Below, one piece after another: positions 16,940-27,528 of a stretch of DNA of 46,986 nt (position 1 is the stretch's first letter; each line of letters starts with the position of its first letter). The notes beneath the pieces were generated by a model. The model was not told the DNA's origin and did not search any database. It worked only from the letters and a program-made list of their open reading frames with translations. The position numbers were made by a program, and so were the translations under genes. The stretch is from Candidatus Woesearchaeota archaeon. GTDB lineage: Archaea > Nanobdellota > Nanobdellia > Woesearchaeales > SKGA01. The stretch is from the NCBI GenBank assembly GCA_016926395.1, contig JAFGOT010000031.1, forward strand, positions 1 to 46,986, given 5' to 3'.

Positions 16940-18025
16940 TTATTCCAAGAATGCTGGTATTATTTTGGGGTTTTTAAGAACTCCTTTTTCCAATAAGAGA
17001 AGATGTTGTATGCCTATTTTTCCTGCATATAATTTTTTTAAATCTCCACCTTCTTTTACGAATTTTCTAATTTTACAAAGTCCTTGAAAGTAAGCATGGT
17101 CTTTTAAGAATCCGCCTGGTTTTTTGGTGTCTCCAAGTCCTCGTTTTATACGCACGCACATTTTGAATGTTTTTTCATCGCCTTCCTCATCTTCTTCGAA
17201 ATATGGTCTGATGCTGTTATATATATCCATGAAGCTTCCTTTTGATGCAACGCTTGTCATTAGAACATTTCTAGCTAGTCTTTTTATTATATGTGGGTTT
17301 GAAACTCCTTGTTGTTCTTCATTATAGCTGGCTAATCCTTCTTCTGTTGATAGGTAATTTGGAAGTCCTGTGCTAAATATTTTGTATTCTTGTTGTCTTC
17401 CATTTTCTGACCGAAGAGCATGCGTTCCTATTTCGTGTATTATTAATTTCTGAACATGACTTTCTGAAAAATATGTTTCATCTCTTATTGTTATTTTCTT
17501 TTTTCCACCATTCACATTAACTGTCGAACTTGCATTTTTGTTATAATTTATTTTCCAATCATTAAGTCCATATTTTTCTAGTTCCTGTCTTAATTTATTT
17601 CCTAGTTCTTGTGAGCTAATCTCTTTTTCGCTTTCTTCTACTTCTTCTATCTCTTTATCTAATGTTTCTTTAGCTTTATCTAACGTTTCTTCATCGATTG
17701 GTTCAAACAAGTGTTCAGTATGAAATTTATCTGTTCCAATATTATCAAATTGTTCTGCAAATGAGAGAAGGTAATCTTTTATTTCACAAAAAAGTTTTCC
17801 TATTTCACTGTCATTTTCTATTTTTAATTTTTTCAAATCCTCAATTTTATTTTTAACATTATATTCCTTATATTTTAGTTGAGGGTTATAATTACAATCT
17901 TTTTTTACAAATAGTTCATATTCTTCATTGGTATTTATTGGTGTTATATGTGAGTAGTCTTCAAACTCTGATCTTATTCTTGTTAACACTTCATCGATTT
18001 CTTTTAGTTCTTCTTTAGAATTCAT
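16940..18025 (-). CDS. DUF1704/QEGLA-motif metallopeptidase-like protein (MATCAP-related)
   Basis: LIIHEIGTHALRSENGRQQ and LSTEEGLASYNEE motifs. Confidence 0.85.
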   Translation of the reverse strand: MNSKEELKEIDEVLTRIRSEFEDYSHITPINTNEEYELFVKKDCNYNPQLKYKEYNVKNKIEDLKKLKIENDSEIGKLFCEIKDYLLSFAEQFDNIGTDKFHTEHLFEPIDEETLDKAKETLDKEIEEVEESEKEISSQELGNKLRQELEKYGLNDWKINYNKNASSTVNVNGGKKKITIRDETYFSESHVQKLIIHEIGTHALRSENGRQQEYKIFSTGLPNYLSTEEGLASYNEEQQGVSNPHIIKRLARNVLMTSVASKGSFMDIYNSIRPYFEEDEEGDEKTFKMCVRIKRGLGDTKKPGGFLKDHAYFQGLCKIRKFVKEGGDLKKLYAGKIGIQHLLLLEKGVLKNPKIIPAFLE

Positions 18026-18108
18026 ATCTTTTTCTTATTAATCTCGTCTTTAAATATATTACTAACATTTCCTAGTCTTTATAAATAAAAAGTGATTTTT
18101 ACTCATTA

Positions 18109-19806
18109 ATGACGATGGAATCATTTTCAAGAGCTCTTTGTGATGCTCTTGATGCTAATCCAAAACTTGACAAAGAAGGCATTGCTAAGCTTAAAATAAC
18201 TTTATGTAAAGAGCATGGTATTAAGAAGATTCCAACAGATATTGAGGTTCTCCTTAATTCTCCCTCTGATATAATGCATAAATTTCGTAAGCGTCTTCAA
18301 ACCAAACCTAATCGTTCACTTTCTGGTGTTGCTCCTTTGGCACTGATGACTTCTCCTGCTAAATGTCCTCATGGCAAATGCACTATTTGTCCTGGTGGTA
18401 TAGATTCTCCTTGGGGTGATATGCCTCAAAGTTACACTGGTGCAGAACCGGCTACAATGCGAGGAGTTAGGGCTAATTTTGATCCTTACATTCAAGTATT
18501 TAATCGTCTAGAACAATACCTTGTTACAGGTCACATTGCTGATAAAGTCGATGTTATTGTTATGGGGGGAACTTTTCCTGCTCGTTCAAAAGAATATCAA
18601 GACGATTTTATAACAAATATTTTCAAAGCGATGAATGATTTCTCAGATTTATTTTTTCCCAATGAAGAACTTGATTTTGAAAAATTCAAAGATTTTTTTG
18701 AGCTCCCCGGGGACGTTGGTGGCGAAGAAAGAACTAAACGCATTCACAAAAAAGTTTTGGAACTAAAAGGAAATTCAACTTTGGATGTTGAAAAAAAACG
18801 AAATGAAACTGCTGTTATTCGGTGTATTGGTTTAACTATCGAAACGAAACCAGATTGGGGTTTCTTAGATGAAGGAAATTTTATGCTTAATCAAGGTTGC
18901 ACTCGAGTAGAGCTTGGTATTCAATCAGTGTATGACTCTCCACTAAAACTAATAAATCGAGGTCATACTGTTGCTGATAATAAAAAGTCCATTCAAATAT
19001 TAAAAGATCTGGGATTTAAATTAAATTTTCACATGATGTTGGGATTGCCTTCTATTAATAAAGAACAAGACATTGAAGGAATTCGCTCTCTATTCACGGA
19101 TAGTAGTTTTCGACCTGATATGATTAAAATTTATCCTTGTATGGTTATGCCTGGAACTGGTCTTGAAGAACAATTTAAACGAGGAGAATTTATACCTATA
19201 ACAACTGAAACTGCTGCTGATATTATTAGCACTGTGATGGGCGATATTCCAACTTATTGTCGTCTAATGCGTGTTCAACGAGATATTCCAACTTATAGAA
19301 CCACTGCGGGTGTTTCAAAAACAAATCTTCGTCAAGATGTTGATAAACTTATGAACGAGAAAGGGATTGTGTCAAGAGACATTCGGGCAAGAGAATCAGG
19401 AAGGAAAGAAACAACAGAAAAACCTGATGTTAAGCTTATTGTAACTGAATACGATGCTAGTGGTGGAAAAGAATTTTTTATTTCATTTGAAGATGTCGCT
19501 AATGATGTTCTTTATGGTTTTTGTCGTCTTCGATTTCCAAGTATGCAATTAAGGGAAGAATTTACTCCATCAACTGCAATAATTCGTGAACTTCATGTTT
19601 ATGGTAGTGCTGTTGGTATTGGTACTGATGACTCTTCTTCATCTCAACACAAAGGTTATGGAAAACAACTTCTTGCAAAAGCAGAAAATATTGCTAAAGA
19701 AAATAGCTATGACAAAATGCTTGTAATCTCTGGCGTCGGAGTTAGAGCGTATTATCGAAAGTTTGGTTATGTTTTGGAAGGTCCTTACATGAGCAAATTA
19801 ATTTAA
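18109..19806 (+). CDS. elp3: Elp3-type tRNA uridine(34) acetyltransferase/radical SAM enzyme
   Basis: CPHGKCTICPGG radical SAM cysteines, RVELGIQSVYD, KIYPCMVMPGTGLEE, C-terminal GNAT domain. Confidence 0.96.
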   Translation: MTMESFSRALCDALDANPKLDKEGIAKLKITLCKEHGIKKIPTDIEVLLNSPSDIMHKFRKRLQTKPNRSLSGVAPLALMTSPAKCPHGKCTICPGGIDSPWGDMPQSYTGAEPATMRGVRANFDPYIQVFNRLEQYLVTGHIADKVDVIVMGGTFPARSKEYQDDFITNIFKAMNDFSDLFFPNEELDFEKFKDFFELPGDVGGEERTKRIHKKVLELKGNSTLDVEKKRNETAVIRCIGLTIETKPDWGFLDEGNFMLNQGCTRVELGIQSVYDSPLKLINRGHTVADNKKSIQILKDLGFKLNFHMMLGLPSINKEQDIEGIRSLFTDSSFRPDMIKIYPCMVMPGTGLEEQFKRGEFIPITTETAADIISTVMGDIPTYCRLMRVQRDIPTYRTTAGVSKTNLRQDVDKLMNEKGIVSRDIRARESGRKETTEKPDVKLIVTEYDASGGKEFFISFEDVANDVLYGFCRLRFPSMQLREEFTPSTAIIRELHVYGSAVGIGTDDSSSSQHKGYGKQLLAKAENIAKENSYDKMLVISGVGVRAYYRKFGYVLEGPYMSKLI

Positions 19807-19812
19807 CGAGTT

Positions 19813-20328
19813 TTATTTTTTCATCGCTTCTTTAACTAACGCATCAACAAATTCTTTTTTGTATTGACGATACTTCTCACCTTCTCCTTTGGCGTATGTC
19901 GAACCTTCTTTTTTTACTTTTGCGTATTCTTCTTGGACTCCCTTGTTATTTCTCAAATAATCTCTAAATTTTAACATTTCTTCCCATGATTTGCCATTTA
20001 TTTCAACCAACTGAATGTGTATTCGTCGTTCTTTTCCTGCGTATTTAATTATTTTCCTAAAAAATAATCTATTTTTATCTCCGCCATTTGGTCTAAATTC
20101 GAAGCCTATTTTTTCTAATTTATTTTTTGAATGAAGAATATCTGACTTTTTAACACCTATTCCAATATCAATAATTCCTTTTCCTCCAAGGCCTGGGACT
20201 GCAGAGCTGCCCACGTGCTCTATTGTTGCGTTTTTAATTGCTTTTTGGATTAGTTTTTTTTCAACTCTAAATTGGTTTTCATATTTTCGATCATATTTTT
20301 TAAACTCATATTTCTCTTCTTCTATCAT
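19813..20328 (-). CDS. GrpB/UPF0157 family nucleotidyltransferase-fold protein
   Basis: IEHVGSSAVPGLGGKGIIDIGIGV motif. Confidence 0.88.
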   Translation of the reverse strand: MIEEEKYEFKKYDRKYENQFRVEKKLIQKAIKNATIEHVGSSAVPGLGGKGIIDIGIGVKKSDILHSKNKLEKIGFEFRPNGGDKNRLFFRKIIKYAGKERRIHIQLVEINGKSWEEMLKFRDYLRNNKGVQEEYAKVKKEGSTYAKGEGEKYRQYKKEFVDALVKEAMKK

Positions 20329-20419
20329 TTTAGAGTTATTTGTCTATTCTTGTTTATTAATGTGGTTATTATTTTTCTCCACAACATTTTTAAAGACTCT
20401 TTATTGCTATTGTGTTATT

Positions 20420-21586
20420 ATGGAAGTTCCAGCATTCTTAGCAAAACATTGGATTACTATTGCTTTCTACACTGCAATAATCTTATTACTAGTTATTAAT
20501 CGAAAGAAATTCGAGTTTCAAGGTAAAATAATTGCCATGCGAAAAACTCAATTTGGTATTCCTTGGATGGAAAAATTTGCTAAGAAGCACGGTGAAACTA
20601 TTAAAATTTTTGGCTATGCTGGTATTGGTATTGGTTTTGCAGGCATGGTTTTCATATTTGGTTATGTGATTAAAGCTTTTATTGAGTTATTTACTAATCC
20701 TGCCGCTCCTGCTGCATTTTCTCTTGTTCTTCCTGGTGTCAACATTCCAGGTAGTCCTATTTACATTCCATTGTGGGTTATAGGTGCTTTGTTTGTTGTT
20801 GTTCTCCTTCATGAAGCAGGTCACGGTATTGTAGCTAAGGCTCATAATGTTAAAATTAGAAATACTGGAATTGTTTTTTTCGGACCTTTAATTGGTGCTT
20901 TTGTTGACCCTGATGAAAAACAAATTGAAAAAAGTAGTGATGTTGTAAAATATTCTATTTTTGCAGCAGGTCCTTTTGCAAATTTCTTGACTGCTGCTGT
21001 TGCTTTGTTGTTTATTGTAGCTCTTTTTAATCCTTTAACTGCAGCAATGGTTACTCCTGTTGGCTTTTCATTTAATGGAGTTCAAGACGGTCTTCCTGCG
21101 CAAATTGCAGGACTTCAACCTAATGTTGATTATAATGCGATAAATGGGGTAAACGTAACTTCTGCTGATGATTTATTGGCCGTATTATCTGTCATGGGTC
21201 CTAATGAAACTCTGACTATTGGAAATGCGACCGACACACTAACCATACTTACTGGATCTCATCCTGATGATTCTAGTAAGGCCTATCTTGGAGTAACTGG
21301 TGTGAATACCGAAACACAAGTTAAAGACAACATTCCTAATTGGATTTATGTTATTTTTAGATGGATTGCAGAATTCTTTTTCTGGATATTTGTTTTAAGC
21401 ATTGGTCTTGGTGCTTTTAACCTGTTGCCTCTTGGTCCTGTTGATGGTGGACAAATGATTAGACTTGCTCTTGAAAAAACCAAAGGTGAAAAGAGAGGTC
21501 GAATGATTTGGGGAAAACTAGCTATGATATTGTTTATCATGATTCTTTTCTTAGTTTTCTTACCTATAATTAGAAGTGTATTTTGA
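20420..21586 (+). CDS. M50 family site-2-protease-like membrane metalloprotease with PDZ domain
   Basis: LLHEAGHGIVAKA (HEAGH), LLPLGPVDGGQM motif, TM segments, central PDZ-like segment. ATG at 20420 (MEVPAF) preferred. Confidence 0.92.
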   Translation: MEVPAFLAKHWITIAFYTAIILLLVINRKKFEFQGKIIAMRKTQFGIPWMEKFAKKHGETIKIFGYAGIGIGFAGMVFIFGYVIKAFIELFTNPAAPAAFSLVLPGVNIPGSPIYIPLWVIGALFVVVLLHEAGHGIVAKAHNVKIRNTGIVFFGPLIGAFVDPDEKQIEKSSDVVKYSIFAAGPFANFLTAAVALLFIVALFNPLTAAMVTPVGFSFNGVQDGLPAQIAGLQPNVDYNAINGVNVTSADDLLAVLSVMGPNETLTIGNATDTLTILTGSHPDDSSKAYLGVTGVNTETQVKDNIPNWIYVIFRWIAEFFFWIFVLSIGLGAFNLLPLGPVDGGQMIRLALEKTKGEKRGRMIWGKLAMILFIMILFLVFLPIIRSVF

Positions 21587-21603
21587 TTTTTTTAAGAATT
21601 AGT

Positions 21604-22272
21604 TTATCCAAAAAAAGCTTTTCGAAGCTTTTTTCCACGAATAAATTTTTGTAGTTTTTTCTCTATGTTTTTATCGTGGAATTTTTTTTCATCTGCTCTA
21701 AATGCGGGAGTGTGATATTGTCCTCGACCGTTTTTAGTCTTAAAAGAATGTTTTTTATGAAGAAGTTCATGATACAAAACGTACTTTATTAATTCTCTAT
21801 CTGTTTTTAATGAACTGCTTATTGTGATTAAGTCTTTATGATAATTGTAATTTCCAAGAACTGTTAATGTTTTGTTTCCAAAAATCATTGTAGGTCTGTC
21901 AAGTAGTCCTGAAAAGTACTCTTCATTAAGTTCCTCAAATAATTCTTCTAAAAGGTCATCTCCTTTTTTTGCTTTTGTATATGTTCCTATGTGTTTTAAG
22001 AAATTGTGGTAAAATTCTTGTTCTACTGTTTGAATATTGGTTTTGTAAACTTTGTTTAATAGATGTTGAATAACTCCAACTATTATACTTTCATCACTTT
22101 CTTGAAACTCTCTTGATAGGCCAAATTCAAGTCCTGTGACTATTCTTCCTATTTTTTCAATTCTAACATTCGCGTTATATTCACTAAATTTACCTGAGAA
22201 TTTAATCGTTAATCTAGGTGGTGTTTTTTGTGGAAACAGTGATTTAAAAGCTTTTGAAGCTAATTCTTCCAT
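21604..22272 (-). CDS. SprT-like zinc metalloprotease-fold protein
   Basis: LYHELLHKKH zinc motif and LFEELNEEYFSG start of SprT-like domain. Confidence 0.85.
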   Translation of the reverse strand: MEELASKAFKSLFPQKTPPRLTIKFSGKFSEYNANVRIEKIGRIVTGLEFGLSREFQESDESIIVGVIQHLLNKVYKTNIQTVEQEFYHNFLKHIGTYTKAKKGDDLLEELFEELNEEYFSGLLDRPTMIFGNKTLTVLGNYNYHKDLITISSSLKTDRELIKYVLYHELLHKKHSFKTKNGRGQYHTPAFRADEKKFHDKNIEKKLQKFIRGKKLRKAFFG

Positions 22273-22353
22273 ATTGTAAGAAGAAAGTGTTTTCCTGTTA
22301 AAAGCCTTTCTTTAGGAGAAGATTTTTAAACTAGTTTTATTTAAATATTCTTT

Positions 22354-23472
22354 ATGGTTGTTATTAAGGATCCAATCTATAAACTTATTGAGATAGAAGA
22401 TGAGTTTCTTTCTATTATTGATAATCCTTATTTTCAACGCCTTAGAAACATAAAACAAAATGCATTGTTGTTTTATGTTTATCCTTCTGCTAAACATGAT
22501 AGGTTTTCTCATTCTCTTGGAACATATCACTTAATGAAACAAGTTGTTAATAATGATAAGATGAAATTATCTGACAAAGATAAGTTTAATCTAAAAGCTG
22601 CGGCTCTTTTGCACGATGTTGGTCATGGTCCTTATAGTCATTTATGGGAACATTTAATTCCTAATTTTAATCATGAAGAAATGTCTGCTAATATTATCAG
22701 GGAAATTTTTGGTCTGCCCGAAGTTGCTTCTATTGTTGAAAAGGATCATCCTTATCATAAACTTTTATCTTCTGTTATCGATGTTGATAAACTTGATTAT
22801 ATGGTTCGTGACTCTTACTTTTGTGGTGTTGGTTATGGAAATTCTGATATGGAGCGAATTGTTAGATCCTTATCGGTTGAGGATGGTAAATTAGTCATTG
22901 ACCCTAAACTCGTTTCTTCTGTTGAGCATGTTATTACTGGTCGTATTAGTCTTTACAAAGCAACATACTTTCATCCGGCTTGTCGTGCTAAAGATGCTTT
23001 GATGGAGTCTATATTTAATTGTGCTAAAGATTTATACCAATCCGGCGAAGATATTTTTGTTGATGAACTTCTTTCAAGATTTTTAGATCAATCATTTAAT
23101 ATTCAAGATTTTCTTCACATGACTGATACTATTGTCGAATACCACATTCACGTTTGGTGCTCCTCAAAAAATCCTGTTCTTTATGATTTAGCAAATCGTT
23201 TCTTTTACAGGAAAAGTTTTGTTGCACGCGATTTATCTCTTGTTGATTCTGAGTACGTTAAAGAGAGAAAAGAACGTGTTGCCAAGAAATACTTATTGCC
23301 TCTTTATTTTCATGAAGATAATATCGTTAAAGGTGTTTATGAAAATGAGGTTTATGTTAAGAAACCAAGTGGTGAACTTGTTGCGTTGTCTAAGTTTTCA
23401 GAACACATTGCAGGCATTATTAAAACACCAATTAAAATTAACTTAGTTATTTTTCCTAAAGAATTTATTTGA
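22354..23472 (+). CDS. HD superfamily phosphohydrolase (SAMHD1/dGTPase-like)
   Basis: FQRLRNIKQ, HDRFSHSLGTYHL, ALLHDVGHGPYSH, DVDKLDYMVRDS. Confidence 0.92.
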   Translation: MVVIKDPIYKLIEIEDEFLSIIDNPYFQRLRNIKQNALLFYVYPSAKHDRFSHSLGTYHLMKQVVNNDKMKLSDKDKFNLKAAALLHDVGHGPYSHLWEHLIPNFNHEEMSANIIREIFGLPEVASIVEKDHPYHKLLSSVIDVDKLDYMVRDSYFCGVGYGNSDMERIVRSLSVEDGKLVIDPKLVSSVEHVITGRISLYKATYFHPACRAKDALMESIFNCAKDLYQSGEDIFVDELLSRFLDQSFNIQDFLHMTDTIVEYHIHVWCSSKNPVLYDLANRFFYRKSFVARDLSLVDSEYVKERKERVAKKYLLPLYFHEDNIVKGVYENEVYVKKPSGELVALSKFSEHIAGIIKTPIKINLVIFPKEFI

Positions 23473-23478
23473 TTTTAT

Positions 23479-24600
23479 CTATTCAGCCGGGTATCTTAAA
23501 ATTGCGGCTATTTTACCCATGTCTCGAAGTTGCACTCCTTCTCGGGTTTCAACGCTAATAATTTCTAACTCAGAATTTAATTTTTCAGCTTCTTTTTCTA
23601 GGAATTCTATTTTCTCATCATCCATTGCTTCACTCACAAGAATTACTTCCACAGCCCCTATTTGTGTTAAACGCAAGACATCATCGTATCCATATGTTAC
23701 TTTGTTTGATTCTTTTGATAACATTTCAAAAAATCTTTGCATTAATTTTTTCTCTTGCATAACTTCTTCTTCTGCTAGTATGTCTTCAGATTTCTCAACT
23801 AGTTCTTGAAGTCCAAAATCTCCTGTGTATGAAAGATCTTTAATTCCAATAATTTTTCTTTTTAATTGATCAGTAATATAATTTCCTTCAGCAAAGTCAA
23901 ATTTTGTATGCCCTGGTCCACCTATTATTATTCCTTGTATTGCTGTTTGATTTTCAAGAAATTCTTCTGTCATAGTTTGGGCGATTCTCTTGTAGAATTC
24001 AATTGCAGCTCCTTCTCTTAATCTTTCAAAACGTTGAGCGGATTGCCCTCCTGTTTTGTGTTTTCCAGGTACTGCACTATGCATATCTTTAATCGGGATG
24101 ATTGTCTTACCTTTTAGAATTGCAACGTCTCCTTCTCTTTTATCCATAACTACCAATCCAAAAATAATTTTATCATCAATTATTTCTTTTATAGGTTCTG
24201 TTACGAATTCTTTGTCACAACGATAAAGGTTTTGCTTTAATGGTATTGGCGGTTCAAGACCCCATACTCTATAATCTTGTTGGCCTTCTCTTTCAGCAGC
24301 GTTTCCTGCAAAAGCAACTAATCCGTTTTTTGGAGTAGATTTGAATGTTTTTAGGTATTGAACCATTTTTTCAAGGCTTGCTATGACGTTGTCTCTTGTA
24401 GATTTACTTTTGATGTTTGTTGCAGTTCCTTGTTCTTGTTGTAGTTGTTGGATTTTGCCGTTTATATCGTAGCCTGCAGGAATGTATACACTAATTAATT
24501 CTGTGTGTCGGCCTTTAATAGATTCCACTTCTTTTAGAAAATGTTTTATGTGGTACTTATCTTTGGCACTGATTCTTTGTAGTTTATCTCCTTCAGCCAT
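23479..24600 (-). CDS. prf1: Archaeal peptide chain release factor aRF1
   Basis: NIKS (TNIKSKSTR) and GGQ (KTGGQSAQRFERLRE) motifs. Confidence 0.97.
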   Translation of the reverse strand: MAEGDKLQRISAKDKYHIKHFLKEVESIKGRHTELISVYIPAGYDINGKIQQLQQEQGTATNIKSKSTRDNVIASLEKMVQYLKTFKSTPKNGLVAFAGNAAEREGQQDYRVWGLEPPIPLKQNLYRCDKEFVTEPIKEIIDDKIIFGLVVMDKREGDVAILKGKTIIPIKDMHSAVPGKHKTGGQSAQRFERLREGAAIEFYKRIAQTMTEEFLENQTAIQGIIIGGPGHTKFDFAEGNYITDQLKRKIIGIKDLSYTGDFGLQELVEKSEDILAEEEVMQEKKLMQRFFEMLSKESNKVTYGYDDVLRLTQIGAVEVILVSEAMDDEKIEFLEKEAEKLNSELEIISVETREGVQLRDMGKIAAILRYPAE

Positions 24601-24638
24601 TATACCTAAGAAATGAGTCTTTATTTATAAATGCTACT

Positions 24639-25373
24639 CTAGGCTCTAGAAATGTGGTTTTCAGCGTCTATAATGCCCCATTCGATGTTTTTTAGAGCTT
24701 GTTTTTCATATTTTTCTTTAAAGAATTCTGTGTAAAATAATTTTTCTTGTTCCAAGAATCTCTCAAAGACTATTTTCCTATTTTTCCAGTATTGCACCTC
24801 TCCCACAAAATCATATTCTTTGCGTAATGCTTCACTATATATTTTGAATGTTTTGAGATCTAAACCTAAAACGACTAAATCTAAATCTGCAATTATTTTT
24901 TCGTCATTTGTTTGGGGTGTTGTACTGTGTTTTGTTGCTAGTATTAATTTTTTGATTTTTTGTGATTCTTCTTCTAAAATTCCATTGTCTATGCATTGGT
25001 TATAAGCTAGTTCTGCACTTTTTTCTTCATTATCTTTTTTTGTTGGGTCATATATTGCATCATGAAACCAGATTGCTATTTTTATTGCTGTTTTATCTTC
25101 AGCTATGTCTTCGGAATTATTTAACCCATCAAGCATGTGTGAAACGTGTGTTATGTTGTGATATGCTCGATGTGGTTTTTGGTGGTGTTCAAGAATAATA
25201 TCAAATACTTTTTCTGCATTTGTTCCGCCTTTATTTTCCCAAGCTTGTTTAAACGCTTTTTTATTCCCCTTAAATTGAATAAGAATTTTTTCAAACTCTT
25301 CGTTTGATATTTTATTTTTGATTTTTTGTTCCCATCCTTCTTCTTTGATGAGTTTTTCTATTTCAGGACTCAT
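24639..25373 (-). CDS. HD-domain predicted metal-dependent phosphohydrolase
   Basis: HRAYHNITHVSHML and AIWFHDAIYDP. Confidence 0.88.
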   Translation of the reverse strand: MSPEIEKLIKEEGWEQKIKNKISNEEFEKILIQFKGNKKAFKQAWENKGGTNAEKVFDIILEHHQKPHRAYHNITHVSHMLDGLNNSEDIAEDKTAIKIAIWFHDAIYDPTKKDNEEKSAELAYNQCIDNGILEEESQKIKKLILATKHSTTPQTNDEKIIADLDLVVLGLDLKTFKIYSEALRKEYDFVGEVQYWKNRKIVFERFLEQEKLFYTEFFKEKYEKQALKNIEWGIIDAENHISRA

Positions 25374-25412
25374 TTTTTTAACCTTGTCAAAAAATACTCA
25401 ATTGTTTGTATT

Positions 25413-25922
25413 TTATTCTTCGTCTTTCCTAAGTTCTAAAATACTTCTTTTTTGATGGCCCAAAACATCTCCTGATATGCCATCAATTTTAGTTGTTATC
25501 ATTGCAAACGAAGCGCTTATTGCTGTTACATTATATATTGGTTTATTCTCAATTGATTGCAGGATAAAAATATAGTTATTGATTAATTCACCTTTGTATT
25601 CTTTATCAATTACTTCGTGAACAATATCTAGTGCCTTGTCTGATTCTAACAATTCTTCTGTGTGGAGCTTAGCGATCACTCCTCCCTCTTTGAATGCTTC
25701 TTCAAATTCTCCTCGTTTAATTATTGGTTCAATAGTAAATGTTGTAATATTATCTTTTTCTGGAGAATAAAAACCAAACTGCCATTGCTTGTTTTCATCT
25801 CCTTTTTGGTCAAGTTGAACAAAGCAATGTGCTAGGTAGTAATCTGGATAGTTGGTATGAAATTCTTTGTATTTTTCTGAATCATAAATTGTTTGTAGCA
25901 TTGGTTTTATTTTTTTTACCAT
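25413..25922 (-). CDS. Hypothetical protein
   Basis: 169-codon ORF between annotated genes; no recognised motif. Confidence 0.6.
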   Translation of the reverse strand: MVKKIKPMLQTIYDSEKYKEFHTNYPDYYLAHCFVQLDQKGDENKQWQFGFYSPEKDNITTFTIEPIIKRGEFEEAFKEGGVIAKLHTEELLESDKALDIVHEVIDKEYKGELINNYIFILQSIENKPIYNVTAISASFAMITTKIDGISGDVLGHQKRSILELRKDEE

Positions 25923-26017
25923 TTCAAAATGTTTATTTGTGCGCTTTATATTATTTTCTCTTGAAAGGTGTTTTCCTTAATTAATTTTAAATAGTCTTGT
26001 TATATTTTTAGAAGTAT

Positions 26018-26533
26018 ATGTCAAAAAAGATTATTATGGTTATTGCTCAAGAAGGCTTTCGTGATGAAGAGCTTTTAGAGCCTAAAGCTCTTTTTGAAGA
26101 GCGTGGTTATGATGTTCAAATTGCATCACCCGAAAAAGGCCTTTGTAAAGGGATGTTAGGTGCCGTTTTAGAATCTGATGTGGCGTTAGCTGATGTTGTT
26201 ATTGATAAAACTGTGGCTGCTTTAGTGGTTGTTGGTGGTGCTAACTCTCCAAGTCTTATGGATTATCCTGTTTTGGGAAAAATTCTAAAAGATGTTCGTT
26301 CTAAAAATATTGTTCTTGGTGCTATTTGTTTAGCTCCTATGATTGTTGCTTCCTTTGGTGTTATTGATGAAATTCACGCTACTGTTTACAAAACAGATGA
26401 CTCTATGAGTATGTTCAAAAATCATAAAATAATCTATTTTCAAGAAGATGTTCTTGTTGATGAAAAAATAGTTACTGCAAACGGCCCTCATGCCGCAACA
26501 ATTTTCGCTGAAGAAGTGCTTTCAACTATTTAG
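26018..26533 (+). CDS. DJ-1/PfpI family protein
   Basis: GFRDEELLEPKALFEERGYDVQIASP, ALVVVGGANSP, GAICLAP nucleophile elbow. Confidence 0.92.
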   Translation: MSKKIIMVIAQEGFRDEELLEPKALFEERGYDVQIASPEKGLCKGMLGAVLESDVALADVVIDKTVAALVVVGGANSPSLMDYPVLGKILKDVRSKNIVLGAICLAPMIVASFGVIDEIHATVYKTDDSMSMFKNHKIIYFQEDVLVDEKIVTANGPHAATIFAEEVLSTI

Positions 26534-27225
26534 AATCTTTTACTTTTACTCCCTATTATTTTTTTAGCTTTAGGGATGTTTTTTAATTCGACGAATTCTT
26601 TTATTTTATTTTTTAATCTTTTATCGTGTAAGTCATTTAAATCAATAATTGTTCCTTTTGGTCCGGGATTGTGAATTAGTGTATCTCCTATTAAATCGTA
26701 TTTTTCTTCTCCTTCATGAATGTGTCCTGCAAAACTAGCAAGAGGTTGAATGTCCTCAAGTGCTTCTCTAAAACTTAAAGTTCCCGAATGATAATCACTA
26801 AATGGAATATCTAATTTGGTGTTATATGGTGGAGCGTGAAATATGATTATTGTTTTATTTGGATTTCTAATGTGTTTTTTTACTTCCTCTATAAATAATT
26901 CGAATTGTTCATCGATGTGATTGAATCCTCCCCCTCCATATGTTATTATGTCAAAGTCATCAATAGAAATTATTTCCTGATCTGAAAAATGAAGATTTTC
27001 GTGGGGTTCACAAGCTGATTTCATGTGTTCTTTATGTTCGTGATTTCCGTACATCATAATTACTTTTCGAGGAAATTTCGCAATTATATCTACTAGTTCC
27101 ATCCCTTCTCCAAAGTATGTAAGGTCTCCAAGGAATATTATTACGTCTGCTTCTTTTGATTTTTCGTATACTTCCAAAAGACTTTCTACATCCGCGTGTG
27201 TATCTCCAAACACTAGTACTTTCAT
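26530..27225 (-). CDS. Calcineurin-like metallophosphoesterase
   Basis: VFGDTHAD, FLGDLTYF, MYGNHEHK, IIFHAPPYN, AGHIHEG motifs. Confidence 0.93.
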   Translation of the reverse strand: MKVLVFGDTHADVESLLEVYEKSKEADVIIFLGDLTYFGEGMELVDIIAKFPRKVIMMYGNHEHKEHMKSACEPHENLHFSDQEIISIDDFDIITYGGGGFNHIDEQFELFIEEVKKHIRNPNKTIIIFHAPPYNTKLDIPFSDYHSGTLSFREALEDIQPLASFAGHIHEGEEKYDLIGDTLIHNPGPKGTIIDLNDLHDKRLKNKIKEFVELKNIPKAKKIIGSKSKRF

Positions 27226-27528
27226 TTTTTCTCAAGCTAAAAAATCGTCTTTTATTTATATATGCTTCATAATTGATTGGTGGCCGGTTGGTTTTTTGTT
27301 TTATATTTAAAGACTATTTTGTTATTATTTACTTATTATTAGTTATATTTAATCTTTTTTAATTATTAACAAGCATTTTTAAGTATATTGGATTATTTAT
27401 AATCTTTTTTAAGTATTTTTTAGTGTATATACTTTTGATAATAGAAATATTTATAAATGGAGATTTCAACTATTTTTATAGTTGATTTGCTTTGCCATTA
27501 CAACTAATCGCGATTTAATTTTAGGTGT

